Assembly (NCBI GenBank): GCA_002104985.1
Contig: MCGO01000089.1
Span: 102,349 to 166,348 of the forward strand
DNA length: 64,000 nucleotides
Origin: Rhizoclosmatium globosum
Taxonomy: Eukaryota; Chytridiomycota; Chytridiomycetes; Chytridiales; Chytriomycetaceae
Direction of reading: 5' to 3'
Below are positions 44,982 through 57,042 of this stretch, piece by piece (positions within the stretch are counted from its first letter, which is position 1; each line of letters opens with the position of its first letter). The notes beneath the pieces are model-generated. The model was not told the origin of the DNA. It saw only the letters and a program-made list of their open reading frames with translations, and did no database searches. The position numbers were made by a program, and so were the translations under genes.

Positions 44982-47900
44982 ATGTCGACCACCACCAGCA
45001 GTGTCGAAGATGTCCGCATTGATCTGAGTGATTCCTATTACTATCGCAATCATGTCTTTTCGTACAATCAACGTTTGATTCTTCCAACTGCAGCACTTAA
45101 GTCTGCCACAACTGCCAAGAAAGCAATTTGCTCTCGCCCGCCCACTAAGACCCAACCGCTTTCAAAGAAACCAAAGGAATCGGAACCACTGGACTCAAGA
45201 CAGCGTGTCGTGACATCAACTAGCACATACGTGCATAACCCACAATCACATCTCGACAATGCCCTCTCTCAGCACTCGCAAAGAAAGAGCTTTTATACTG
45301 ACTTGATGCTTGTGAAATCCATGACTATTCAGCAACCGAGCACAAAGTCGCATCAATTAGGTTCAACTAAGTTGACGAACAAGCAAGCAGCAAGCGTTTC
45401 TACTGTTGAAACGATTGAGCCAATTAACTGGAAGAGATTTGGAAAGGAGGCAAGAATGGGATACTTAAAGCCGATTCGATTTGGAAACCATCCAGATCCA
45501 AGTCCAGTACCATCACGACTGGGAAGATCTGAGGCATGGAAGAAACCTGAAAAAGTTCCACGTATTGCGTCAAGAGAATCGGTGACCGAAAGTGACGATT
45601 TGAATGAAGAGTTTGAAGACGTTGACCCGAAATCCACTCTCCTTGATAGCAGCCTCTCCATCAGAACGTTAAGCGCCATCGCGGCACCAGCCCCTCCAAC
45701 AACTCCAGCCATACCCTCAAAAATCCCCGAACCCCTAAAGCCAAAATCCCGCGTCCGCCTTCAAACCAGCAAATCCTCACACCCCTCAACCCACACACCA
45801 AAAAAAGTAACCATAACCCCCCGCGACAACCTCTTCCCAAACTCCTTCCGCATCCACCACACCCACCGCGTCCCACCCCCAAAACCCTCCCCCACTACAC
45901 CCCACCCCACCCCTCCACCTTCCCCAAACCCCCTTCTCCCCTCCAAAACCCAAAACCACAACCGTCTGGGAAGACCACCTCTACCGCCTCGCCCAACTAA
46001 AACTCAAACGCAAACCGCACCTACCCCCCACAGACCCTGAACCCCCCGCCGAACTCGACTACATCACCCGCCCGCGCAGCGCACACGTCCCGTTCCGCGT
46101 TGAAGAACACGTTCGCGCTGTTACGATGGTTGTGGAGAAGGAGGTTGTGGATGACTATGAGAAACGGATGCGCGGGCTGTTTTTGCCGAGTCTGTTTGCT
46201 GGGGATGAGGTTGGTGATTATGTTGGGAATAGTGCACGGGATCGGAGGTTACGGGCTGCGGTTGTTGCGAGTGGGGGTGCTGGGTTTGGGGGGCCGCATG
46301 GAGGCGTTTTAGGGGGGAAGGGGATGGTTGCTGGGGGTGTGAAGGGGGTTACGTTTTCAGATAAGAAGCCGGTTGTTAGTGGGACTGGTGGTGCAGGTGT
46401 GGCCACGTCGACGGATGTGAGGCCTGGGTCTGGGTTAAAACGTGTTTCGGGGAGGCCTCTTTCTGGGTCGTTGATGAGACAAAATGGAGCAGCTCCGAGA
46501 GTTGCCGGGGCTGTGCGTGTACCGTCAGCGAAAGGGAAGAAACCTGGAACTGAGACTGCAGTTGATCGGAGTCGCAAACTGTCAACAGCTATGAGCAAAG
46601 CTGTTACACCTCCTGCTGGAGCCGCCAAACCAAGGAAAAGCATCGCTACAGTGAATTCAAACGATATCGACGTTCCTGATGATCTTCGAGTTGTGGATAT
46701 TCGATGGGATTTGGCTCTGTACAGTGCTTTCAAACAGAACCGCATCAAAAAGAGCGTCTTAGAAGACATTTTGAAACCAGAAGACGAGACGAATGAAGTA
46801 CGTATACTGCGTGCGAAACAAGACAAAATCGACCTCATTGGTGCAGCACAAGTTCGAAGATTTTATCAAATGAATGTCGGGAGCAGGAACGACAAGGAAC
46901 TTGACGTATTGGACAGCATTCTCGGAAAGTACAAATGTTTTGCGAAGCTCAGTCCGGTGGTAAGTTCACCATTCTTGCCGCCCAACCTCATTAAATATCT
47001 GACAGGTTCGGTACAAACTCTACAACTGCTGCTCGATCGAAACACATCCTCGCGGCACAGTAGTTATCCGAGAAGGCCATCAAGCGAAATATTGGTATAT
47101 TATCCTCTCCGGCGAATGCCTACAACAGCTTCGCCCCGACACTCCAATGTCCGTCACCACACGCGTCCAAATCGGTGGATCCGTCGGTGAATTCGCTTCA
47201 GTCTTTAGCAGCGTCGCTAACGAGACTCGACACGTTCGTGCAACCTGTCTGATGCGAACAGAGTTCTTGAGAGTTGAGAAGGGAGATTTCCAAGCGATCA
47301 GTCGCGAAGCACGGGGACTAGATTCAATGGTATTCGAGTTTTTCACGACAGTTCCAGCGTTTTTTGGGGTTGAACGACTTGTGTTGCAGAGTTTGTGTCA
47401 AAGAAGGTGAGTTTCCCGTTTCAATTGGGGAGTTCTTAAAATCGGTTTTAACTCTTCATGCTCCAAGCATCGTTCGTAAATTCGATGCAGATCAAGTAAT
47501 GCTCCGTGCCGGTGAAATGTGTTCCAACATGTACTTTATAATGCGAGGAAAAGTCCGAGCCCTTCATCTCGTCTCCTTCATCAAAGTCGACTGCGGTGTT
47601 CCAACAACAAACAACATTGACAGGCGCCATAAATACATCCTCTCCCCGTGTGGCCAAAACGCAAACGCACAGTTAAAACCAGGCGACGAAATCGTACGTG
47701 AACTCGCGACGGTGTTGGACTTGAGTAATGGCATGAGTTTCCCGCCCATGAAGCCTAGTAAAGTCGTGCAAGAGCAGGAGGAAGCGGCAGCAGCCGCGGA
47801 AGCTAAGGCTAATGGAGGAATATCTTTCAGCGCAAAACGAATGAGCATGAAACCGGCTGGAGATGTACACGCACTCCCATGTCCATTCCATTTCGTCGTG

Positions 47901-48275
47901 GTAGATCGTCTCGAAGTAATCGTGATTGCAATTCAAGACTTGATTGAGATCCTACCACCTGAAACCCTGAAACGTGTACAAGAGCATCGAAGCATGACAG
48001 ATGTGAGTTGTCAAGAGATTGAGGAACGGTACATGAGCGCGTTGGGGTGGCGAGAGACAGAGAATTCAGGGTCCAAGACGTTACGGATCGATCATTTTAG
48101 TAAGGACGGGAGTTGGAGTCATCCTGTTGTCAAGAACAAGTTCAAGAATCATGATTATGATCCGTTTGATATTCCTGGAAAGAAGAGTGGCGGTGGAACC
48201 GGGAGTGTGGGGAATCTGTTAAATCCTGAAAAGAGGCAAAAGAGTTTATTGGAGCTGATGGTTGATGGATTGTAA
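44982..48275 (+). CDS. Cyclic-nucleotide-binding-domain protein (CNBD2-like)
   Basis: The first plausible ATG is at 44982 (MSTTTSSVEDVRIDLSDSYY). The N-terminal 600 residues are Ser/Pro/Gly-rich. Then LRVVDIRWDLALYSAFKQNR, an intron (GTAAGTTC to CTGACAG, about 46959-47006), VRYKLYNCCSIETHPRGTV, REGHQAKYWYIILSGECLQQ and VGEFASVF with TRHVRATCLMRTEFLRV: a cNMP-binding roll with a divergent phosphate cassette. A further intron (GTGAGTTT) and then FDADQVMLRAGEMCSNMYFI open a second roll. A frame change in the C-rich stretch 45800-45960 is needed to join the first part. Related proteins occur in flagellated organisms, fitting a zoospore. Cytosolic; ligand binding not certain. Confidence 0.7.
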
Positions 48276-48336
48276 TCTGATGGCATTCGATTCCACAAAG
48301 TTATTGCTCCTTCTTTCTCTTTTTTCTACTCAAATA

Positions 48337-49017
48337 ATGTCGCTTCTATCCACAACTCGTCTCAGCTGTCACGGCCGCTTCTTCAGCGCACTTCTCTCCT
48401 CTTCTCATCGATACGCCTAAGTTCATCAAAGCCGAATGTAACGATCCTGCATACCTCGAACCAGTCAAGTCCAAAATACGAAGCTCCACAACGTGTTGGG
48501 GAGAAGGCCCACCTCATTTATACTGGTCCTCTGAACGGAGCAATTCAAGGAGCTCGAATGTTTTCTGTGGTTGCGGCAGTTGGATGCGTTGCTTGTCTCC
48601 CTCTGACTTGGGGTTTTTTGGTCGTGGATAAAGTCACTATGGCATCTATCTGTAAGTGTCGTTTATTCATTGATTAGTCAATTCTAACTCTAAACTGTAG
48701 TTGGTGGAGTCGCTGCAATGCCAATGCTCGCCGTTGCTTGTATCTCACCTGGATATGTAAACAGAATGTGGATTCCAAAAGACGCGAAAGAGCAAACACT
48801 CATGTTTGAAACAGAAACTTTGTTTGGGACAGCCCGGCATCGAGTCATTCCAGTGAGTCAGCTTCGGTATCGACAGTGGGGAATTTGGGGCACTTGGAGG
48901 TCTGTGGATGACCCTTGGTATAAGCCTGGATTCGCTGTAGATTTCCCAGAAATCCAAAAGGATTTTGTGCTCAATAGGATTTATGAGCAAGTGAACGAGC
49001 AGTCAAAGAAGCAATAA
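48337..49017 (+). CDS. TMEM70-like mitochondrial inner-membrane protein
   Basis: ATG at 48337 gives a presequence-like start (MSLLSTTRLSCHGRFFSALL). The conserved body is EKAHLIYTGPLNGAIQGAR, a first helix FSVVAAVGCVACLPLTWGFL, an intron (GTAAGTGTCG to AACTGTAG, about 48651-48701), a second helix GVAAMPMLAVACISPGYVNR, ETETLFGTARHRVIP and a C-terminal charged segment ending NEQSKKQ. This order (YTG, helical hairpin, membrane-distal segment) is that of TMEM70, which helps ATP-synthase assembly. The presequence and body are in different frames near 48400, so a base is missing or the true start differs. Confidence 0.65.
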
Positions 49018-49440
49018 AGGTTCAGTTTAGTACATTATCCCCCTTCTCTCATTCCTTCCCCTCTTCCTCGCATTCTTCTTAAGACCGCATTTCTCTCTTT
49101 TGTTCCACTCCTCACAATCTTCCTTCTCCCACATATTATAAATTGTGATTCCACCTCCTTCTCATTACCCACCTCGTTTCAAGATCAATACGAGAGAGGG
49201 TCATACTAGGGAGAACAACAATCTTTATTCTTTCTTGTTCGGAGGGATAGAGGACTTCCCATAGAACTGTTTCGTTTACTTCGAAACTTACACGGAAGTT
49301 GCTAAGGTCCATGAGAGCCAGTCATCCGCCACGCCTCCAGAGATGCCTGGTTGTAATGGATCCAACATTATTATGTATTTTCCGTCTATAGTTCCAATAA
49401 ATCGATAATCTGTTCCTGTCATCCAAAATCTTTCCACGAA
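49018..49440. other. Intergenic, 423 bases, pyrimidine-rich
   Basis: 3' end of the TMEM70-like gene and upstream region of casein kinase 1. A long CT-rich stretch lies at 49038-49135. No gene seen. Confidence 0.5.
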
Positions 49441-51327
49441 ATGTCTTCCACCGATGTCCGCGAGTCCAAGACGGCTCACAAGCTGATGGACCTCCGCGTA
49501 GCCAACAAGTACCGCATCGGCCGCAAATTAGGCTCTGGATCGTTTGGCGAGATCTACCACGGTTGGTTCGAATAACGTTAAGCGCAGAGGTTAAACGTGG
49601 GTGACCGTTGTTTGAACCAGGAACCAACATCAGCACGGGCCAGGAACTCGCAATCAAACTCGAACCAACAAAGTCGAAGCATCCGCAACTGGAATTTGAG
49701 GCGCGTGTTTACAAAGGCCTGAGTGGCGGCGGTGCGTGTCTCATGTTGATCCCTCGCTTTCCCCGTACTAAACCACCCTCACTTGAACCAGTCGGCGTGC
49801 CTAATATGTACCACTTTAACATCGAGGGAGAGTACTACTGCATGGTCATTGACCTGCTTGGGCCCAGCTGGAGGACTTGTTCAACTTCTGTGGCAGAAAG
49901 TTCTCCATCAAGACCGTCCTGCTCCTCGCGAATCAAATGGTTTGTTTACAGCTCAGCTAAAGAACAGAGTGTGGGATAGCGTGGTGGCTGGCTGAAGAGG
50001 GGGAGGAGTGTGGGAAGCGGGAGGCTCCACCAACATACGTGGATCACAGAACCTATCAAGACGCCTGAACGCCAAAACGCAAAGCAATATCGTATCGTAC
50101 TCGAGTTATATATTAAGGAGTCAGCTCTCGCAGAGGCCTCTCGTCGCTTCACAATCTGACAAAACCCAACATTGACTCTCACATTCACCCGCCAGATATC
50201 CCGCATCGAATATATGCATACGAAAAACTTTCTACATCGTGATATCAAGCCGGATAATTTTCTGATGGGTCTTGGACGTACAGCACATCTTGTTCATGTT
50301 ATTGATTTCGGGCTCGCCAAAAAATACCGCGATTCAAGGACGCATCTGCATATTCCGTACAAAGAGAACAAGAGTTTGACGGGTACAGCCCGATATGCGA
50401 GTATCAACACGCATCTGGGAGTTGGTGAGTTTCCTGATTTTTCTCTTGAATGGTTGGTGTTGATTATCCTCTCTGTTTAGAACAATCTCGAAGAGATGAT
50501 TTAGAAAGTATTGGATACCTGCTCATGTACTTTTGTCGGGGTAGCTTGCCATGGCAAGGGCTGAAGGCTGCAACGAAAAAGCAAAAGTATGATCGGATAC
50601 GGGACAAGAAACTGAGTACCTCTCCAGCCACTCTTTGCGCGTATGTTTTATTTTTATTTTTTAAGCAGGGGTTTTCCTAATGATCCAATTTACAGTGGCT
50701 TTCCACGAGAATTTGAAGTGTATCTAAACTACGTGCGCGGCCTCCGATTCGACGATAAGCCCGACTACGCCTTCCTCAAAAAATTGTTTTCAGATTTTAT
50801 ATGAGTTCAGGATTGCGGAGGAAGGAGAAACTTTTGATTGGGTTGTTCGAAAGTACGTAATTTAAAGCCCCATCTCATTCTTCCCACTCCGATTCTAAAT
50901 GACTCCTCTCCCTCAGGTTGGAATGTCAAATGGTGACTCAACTCCAATGGAAGACTCGCCAATGCCTCAAACTGCCCAATCACAAATACCACTGACTACA
51001 GGGGCTCCCACGCCGAACCGAGTCGTGCCCCCTCAACCCCAAGTATTCTATCCATCCCAGCAGCAGCAGCAGCAACCGTTATCTCGCAACTCAACAACGA
51101 TACGAGAATACAACGGAAATGGAAATGAAGGATACGTTGAAGATTTGGTCAACTCAAGAACAAGTCTCGCCAACGGGCTAGGGTCCCAAAACTTTCAGGT
51201 TCCTCCACCGCCACAGCCTGTACAACAGATTCAACAACAGCAACAGCAGCAACAACAACCGCAGAGGAGGATGAGTGCGAGGTTGGTGGAAGCTCAAGCT
51301 GCGAGGGGATACGCGAAACAATACTGA
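49441..51327 (+). CDS. Casein kinase 1 (CK1/Hrr25-like), two apparent frame breaks
   Basis: Exon 1: ATG at 49441, [18 protein letters not shown] (glycine loop). Then [11 protein letters not shown] (catalytic Lys), [14 protein letters not shown], an intron (GTGCGTGT to GAACCAG) and [16 protein letters not shown]. Later [46 protein letters not shown] and [13 protein letters not shown] with GSLPWQG: all CK1 signatures. The tail is Gln/Pro-rich with CAG runs. Two breaks: LGPSLEDLFNF requires an extra C at about 49868 (sequence has CCCAGCTGG), and the kinase end (KKLFSDF then [14 protein letters not shown]) shifts near 50800. Either draft-assembly errors or a pseudogene; the rest is fully conserved, favouring errors. 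Confidence 0.82.
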
Positions 51328-51528
51328 TTTGTGGTGGTGGGGAGGAGCAGGGTGTAATCATTTTTCATTTGGGTTTCGGCTGTTTTAAGTTTATTCACTT
51401 TGGAAAGTTTGTGTGTGAATAAGAATGTATAAGCACAGCTTGTTCGATTGTATAATATAAGCCACACCGCAGCGATAAAGACAATTTACTAAGTATTTAT
51501 TTATCAACCTAAGGTTTTTCGTTTTCGA

Positions 51529-52511
51529 ATGTCTCGAAAACCAGATCGTGCATACTATCTCCATATCATCAGCACCGCACATCCTGGGCTAGGCCGAGCC
51601 AAGGAAGAAGCTCTGCATAATCTATTTGACGATTACCCTGAACCCGACACATCCTCGACAGAGAAGCCCTGTCCCCATTGCAAGCAACGCAAAGGAACAC
51701 ACATACATCCGTGCCTTCGCGTGTGCAGTTCTTGCTCGCTACTATGGCGTTCGAGGGAAATATAACAACGGAAACGAGTGGGCAGCCAGATACAGCTCCT
51801 TCATTGCATCACTCACAGAGAAACAGTTGAACGACAAGTATGGATTCCAGTCAACAACTTCTTTCAACAAGATCACACAATCTATATTCAAGTTTCCTGC
51901 GAGAGTACCTGGATGCGCCTCAAGGCCTCCTGAACCAAATGCTTTATCTCTGGAATGCTGGTGCTGAGGATTGTACATACCCCCGATAAACTCCTTGACG
52001 TTAATCCGAGTCTGGAATTTCGGGACTATGGATTACTTAGGTTGCAGGAATTATGTTTGTATGGGTCATTACCAGAGACGCAATGTAACTTATGCGGAAC
52101 CGTGGCTGTTAACGCGAGTAATCAATAACCTCTCACATTCCTCTCAAATATTCCAGACTCAAGAAATGTAAAGCATGTAGTGCAGTGTACTATTGTTCGC
52201 GAGAATGTCAACGGGAACATTGGAAGGAGCATAAACTCTCGTGTCGCCCTGTTCACGAGTTGAAGAAGGGAGACTTGGTTCGTTTACTCGGGCTATCTGA
52301 TTCTAGCGATTTGAATCGAAGTTTCGCGAGCTTGGAAATTATGTTGAAGGAAAGGGAGGTGGGAAGTTACGTGGATAGGAGGAACGAATGGGATATTGGT
52401 CAAGCCAGAGAATTTGAAGCGGGCGGAAGAAAAGGAAGCGCATTACCACGAATTTTCAGCAACTTTTTTGGACGATGGGGAGGGGAACATCTGATAAGCG
52501 AATTAACTTAG
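51529..52511 (+). CDS. MYND zinc-finger protein, several frame changes
   Basis: Start MSRKPDRAYYLHIISTAHPG at 51529. The C-terminal half carries QCNLCGTVAVNA, an intron (about 52111-52154), then KKCKACSAVYYCSRECQREH followed by WKEHKLSC, a full MYND finger (C-x2-C, C-x2-C, YCS-EC-Q, HW-HK-C). In between, AFACAVLARYYGVRGKYNNG, SFLREYLDAPQGLLNQMLYL and LLDVNPSLEFRDYGLLRLQE read like coding sequence but lie in different frames, one change at a CCCCC run near 51980. MYND domains bind PxLxP-type partners; the precise role is unknown. Confidence 0.6.
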
Positions 52512-52765
52512 TAAGTTATCAGCGCCCATCCAATGAAAAAGCTGGGGCTTTCGTTGGCTGAATCCAACATTTGATATTGTCCAGATGTTGTGACTCTTCA
52601 AAAAATATTAACTAATAAATCTTGAGAAAGAACACCCACGCAGAAAGTTGAGGATCATTTAGCCATTATTTCAATTAATCCGAAAATACATAATGATGTC
52701 ATAACTGAACCACATTTTTTTGAGAGGCCATAAACGACGAGTCCGATGAAAAACGCGACACACAC

Positions 52766-53815
52766 ATGAACGGTCCAAAACCTACACTCGGAGCTCTTCC
52801 AGCGGAAATCATTCAAATGATTGTTCTCTGGATAAACCCACATCGACGAATGCACAAGCCAGGACGTCTTATTCTCATCAACAAACACTTTTTCAGCTCT
52901 CTTTACAATGAATCGTTTGTTCAACTGCATCGTAAGCGATATCGTTGCACTTATGGCGTTGTGACTGTTTGGACGGATTCTATGAGGCATTTGAGTTCAT
53001 AAGGCGAATGCGTTTGGAACTGGACAAATTGATTAACGCTGTGCAACCTCCAGATTCACTGATGCTGCGTTTCAGCCGTTTCAGAAATGGGTTTAACCAA
53101 ACATTCGGTCATTTGCCTGATGATTTTAATTCACTCAGTATCAAGACATTACTTTTGGACGGCTTTCACATTCCTTTGTGGACCTTACCCCAGCTTAAGC
53201 AACTCTCCATAATAAGCAAACGAAAGTTAAAAAAGAGCACTGGTCCCCTTTCCAATCAACATATCAGACTCAAGTCGATTGGAATACGTCAGAATGATAA
53301 ATTGTGGTCTGCGAGGACCGATCACATTGGGATTGTGCCCATCGCTGCAGCAATTACATCTCTCAAAGAATCAATTCCGCTCCAACATACCTCCAGGTTT
53401 GGATCTCTAAAAAGTTTGAAGTGTTTGATAATCGACGAAGCCGAGTTATCAGGCACTATTCCTCCAGAGCTTGGAAATATGGAAAATTGTGTATGCCTTT
53501 CGTTAAAGCGAAACTATTAACAGGCCCAATACCCTCCGAATTAGGAAATTTGCGACATTTAAAGCGCCTTTCGTTATCAGTAACAAATTGACGGGTCCGA
53601 TTCCGACTGAATTCGAGAGTCTTTTGAAGTTGACCATATTTCAATTAGATCATAATGAGCTTACTGGGCCGATCCCAGAGCAAATCGGATTGTTATCTCG
53701 GCTGGAAGAAATAAACCTCAGCCACAACAACTTGAGCGGTACAATTCCATCTACGCTCGGAAGCCTGCAGAATCTTAAGTCATTGAATGTCAGCCACAAC
53801 AATTTAAGCGGTTAA
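52766..53815 (+). pseudogene. Leucine-rich-repeat protein, multiply frame-broken
   Basis: Starts MNGPKPTLGALPAEIIQMIV, an F-box-like opening, then LRR units in changing frames: LKCLIIDEAELSGTIPPELG, LLTGPIPSELGNLRHLKRLS, KLTGPIPTEFESLLKL, LDHNELTGPIPEQIGLLSRL, EEINLSHNNLSGTIPSTLGS and LKSLNVSHNNLSG before a stop at 53813. These are 24-residue LxGxIP repeats as in plant-type LRRs, also found in chytrids and oomycetes. Frame changes occur near 52985, 53515 and 53585. Decay or assembly errors are both possible; three breaks in 1 kb and no C-terminal domain favour a pseudogene or fragment. Confidence 0.6.
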
Positions 53816-54259
53816 TTCCGGCGTTACTTGATAACTTGAAGCTGAAGTATCTTAATGTCGACCAAAATCTGACGAAGTACCAGACCCATGTTTTACCTTG
53901 AATTTTGAAAGCTTGTCTATCAAGGCGAGAGAAATCCATGATGGGATCATTTGATCGTCCAGTTTTCACTTCTCCTCCAGCTTCAAACCGCATTTTCACG
54001 GACAGTCACAACTACTTCATGGCAGGGTGATAAACCCTTATTCCTTTTTTTTCTTCACAAATAAATTGAATTTTCTTACGTTTCAATTATTGATGTTGTA
54101 ATATGTCTTACGATGAGGTCGTTTCTCTTCAAAGGATTCTGGAGCATAAGTCGCAGTGTGCGCTCTGAAATTACGTGGCTAGAGCACAACCACAAAATTT
54201 ATATGAACCAGTCTACTTTCTAAAAAAGCCACGGAATACAGAAGGAATTCCAGCTTGAA
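53816..54259. other. Intergenic, 444 bases
   Basis: Between the broken LRR gene and the 3' end of the hydrolase-like gene. Residual frame ELDNLKLKYLNVDQNL-like reading just after 53815 may be the decayed end of the LRR gene. Nothing else recognised. Confidence 0.5.
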
Positions 54260-56946
54260 TCATTGCGAAAACAGTAGCCGGCGTTTCTTCGGCTCAATCC
54301 AACCCTTGATATCGTCTGGATACTTGGCTCCTTCTCGGTCAAATCAAAGTAATCCTTCGCAACACCCAACGCGGACAAGAAACCCGTGAAATCTTGAGCA
54401 AACTCAAGCATCGCACCGGATCCAAGACCCACCGCCACGGGATCGATTATATTGGCAAACGATGGTTGCTTGATGCTGTATCCTGGAACGAGGGCTTTTG
54501 CAGCATCACGCCACCAGAAGTGAAGAGATCGAACTGTCCAGAGATAGTTGAATGCATCTATATATTTCAGAGATTATTCAGTGCCGTCTGTTCGATAAAA
54601 CTTAAACCACTTACATGCAGTTGGTTGTGAGGGTGCGTCCATTCCCGTCCAGCAGGCAACACGGTTTGCTTCAACACGACTATTTCCGTTTCTCATAAGT
54701 TCAAGTTAATACACAAGGAAGATACTCACTATCTTGGTTCTCTAGCTTTCACAATCTCCTGTGCAGTTCGCAAAGTCTCCATTGCCTCAATAGCCAAATC
54801 AATGTTACTTCCCTTGGTCTTGAGCTCAGCAACGTATTCGTACAAACACAGAACTTGATGAATTCTTAATGCCGTCATCCGACCCGCGTCTGCAATGTCA
54901 TCCCATAAGTCTTTCGTGTAAGCTGGAGCTTTGGCTGCAAGCGCGACAGTCCTTTGGCTCAGGTCCATGAATTTTCTATCCATTTCAAGTAAGAGTGGCT
55001 TTACGTATTGCGCGTATTCCAGATCAACGTTGACATCATCGTCCTTATGCTTAATGAGTGCGTCTGCAACGTGTTCAACCCAGTTTTCACCATTCTTGAA
55101 TTCTACTAGACCCAATCGATCAGGTTGTGTAAGCTTTCCGATAATCTTGGAGACATCGTCCCAAGTGTCCCAACCAACAATGTATCCGAGTCCATTCTTT
55201 CTCGAAATATCGTCATATTGCTCTTTTCCTTCTAGTTTTCCGAGGAGCAGCAAGTTGTGTTCTGCAGTCGTCCAATCGATAATCAAATCCTCTGCATCTT
55301 TTTGGTCTTGCTCTGTACTCATGTGACGAGACAATGGTCCAAGTAGCATACGTAAGGCTTCCTTCTCGTCTTTGATCTCAACGAACGGATTCCATGCTGC
55401 ACGGGCAGTCAACGCGTCATTCAACCAGTATCCCCATTCCCATCCAGACGCGAAAATCAGTTGACCGTCCATACGGTTCTTGTGCGTCGAGTTGTCTTCA
55501 TCAGAAGCAAGAAGACGCAAATCGTGAAACCGACGTTCAAAGTAAATTGGCATAAAGAGGGGAACATCAATATCGACAGACACCCAATAACAAGTCTCAG
55601 GATAAAAAACAACAGGCCGTTTGCCGTTTTGAGCTCAAAGTTGAGGTATTCACGAATGTACTTGAAGTCTTTGTTTCCATAAGTTGGAGCTGGGTCATCC
55701 AATGCATATGGCTCAACTGTGTGTGGTAGGACACCCAGCGTTGGGCTTGCAAAATGAGGCAACATGTTGTAATTGATGTCTTCGCCTGTACGTGGGTCTT
55801 TGTATCCTTTCGCTACTTGTCCGGCAGAACAGTGGACTTTGATGAACATTGTAATATCGTACTTTTCCGAAACGTAGTCAGCAGCAGCGTTCATCCAGTT
55901 TATCATTGTCTCAGGAGATGTGTGAGTAAACTCGGAGGTTCCACTCTGTGTTGAGTAATCAATAATAGTTAAAGACATGGAAGTCAACACACCTCAGTTC
56001 CCAAAAAGTCGAATCCAGCTTTCATCACCCAATCAAGACTTGATTGAATTTCTTTCACTTCAGCATCTAAATTGTCTCCGTTCCCAGTCTTGGTCAATCG
56101 GAAACTGTGCTGCTGAGCGAACGCGATTGGAACGTCAACACCAACCATAATTCCATAGGAGTGACCGACATCTACGATGCGCTTTAAACGTTCAATTCGA
56201 ACATCAGAACGTGCCCAGTCCATCCAGGTGCTTCCTTCCAACAGTGGCCATTCAACACCATTCTGCTTGTTTGCAACAAGCCATTCACAGAAAGAAGCGA
56301 ACTCGGGAATCTGGCTCTCCCACCCGATTTGATCGTCCACACCCTTTGGACCAAACCCTTGCAAGAAGGGAGTCAACTCAAGAGGGTGTTGGGTGTGGTA
56401 GTGGATGGCACGGAACTTCTTCCAGCGAGGAGCTTCATCGAAAGTTACATTCACGGTTCTCAAACCAACAGCAGGTGGAATCGATGGAGCGAGTGGGTGC
56501 ATGAACGCAAATCCAAGTTCTTCCAGGGCAGCATAAACTCCGTAAGCAAGACCACGGTTTCCGTGGCTCCAAACTGGCTGGATCTTCATACTGTTTTCAG
56601 TGCGAGGACCGTCTTCGAACGAGTTACGGCCATTGACAGCAACGACTGTTGATCCATCGTCTTTCAGCTGACACCGAATGTGGAACGATTCACTGCCCAG
56701 GGATTCCAGCGTCTCTCTTGAGATAAGTGCATTTGTGTACTCATTTGTACCAATGCAGAGCACCAGAGCCTTGTCCTTGTTGACAATGTTGTCAAAGGTC
56801 AGGGCAAAGGACTCGGAGCTGTTCACAACAGAAATCGTCCCGTCCGATAAAGCCTGACCCAAGAGAGTAGTGATGCGCGGAAGAACGGCAGAGGGAAGCC
56901 CGTCTTCCTCAGTCGTCCACACAATAATGTGGTTGAAAACGTGCAT
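54260..56946 (-). CDS. Uncharacterised TIM-barrel hydrolase-like protein, copy A
   Basis: Start ATG 56944-56946 (MHVFNHIIVWTTEEDGLPSA), no signal peptide or helix. N-terminal domain ends RGLAYGVYAALEELGFAFMH, wording like the accessory domains before GH20/GH67-type barrels. Barrel-like blocks follow: WKKFRAIHYHTQHPLELTPF, HSYGIMVGVDVPIAFAQQHS, AGFDFLGTE, an intron, SGTSEFTHTSPETM, ITMFIKVHCSAG, WVSVDIDVPLFMPIYFERRF and LIFASGWEWGYWLNDA, then a helical C-terminal domain. Frame breaks: a missing A near 55628 (FEL then NGKRPVVFYPETCYW) and one near 54324 (KEPKYPDDIKGWIEP). The family has no name I can assign; hydrolase function is inferred only from fold-like wording. About 80% of motif residues match copy B by eye. 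Confidence 0.65.
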
Positions 56947-57042
56947 TTGGCGGAACTAATTTGTGGAGTGTCGAACCTCCGATTTCAGTGTACAGCCACG
57001 ATTAAGGGCAATAGTTATATACAACTTTAATTCTGCATTTGT

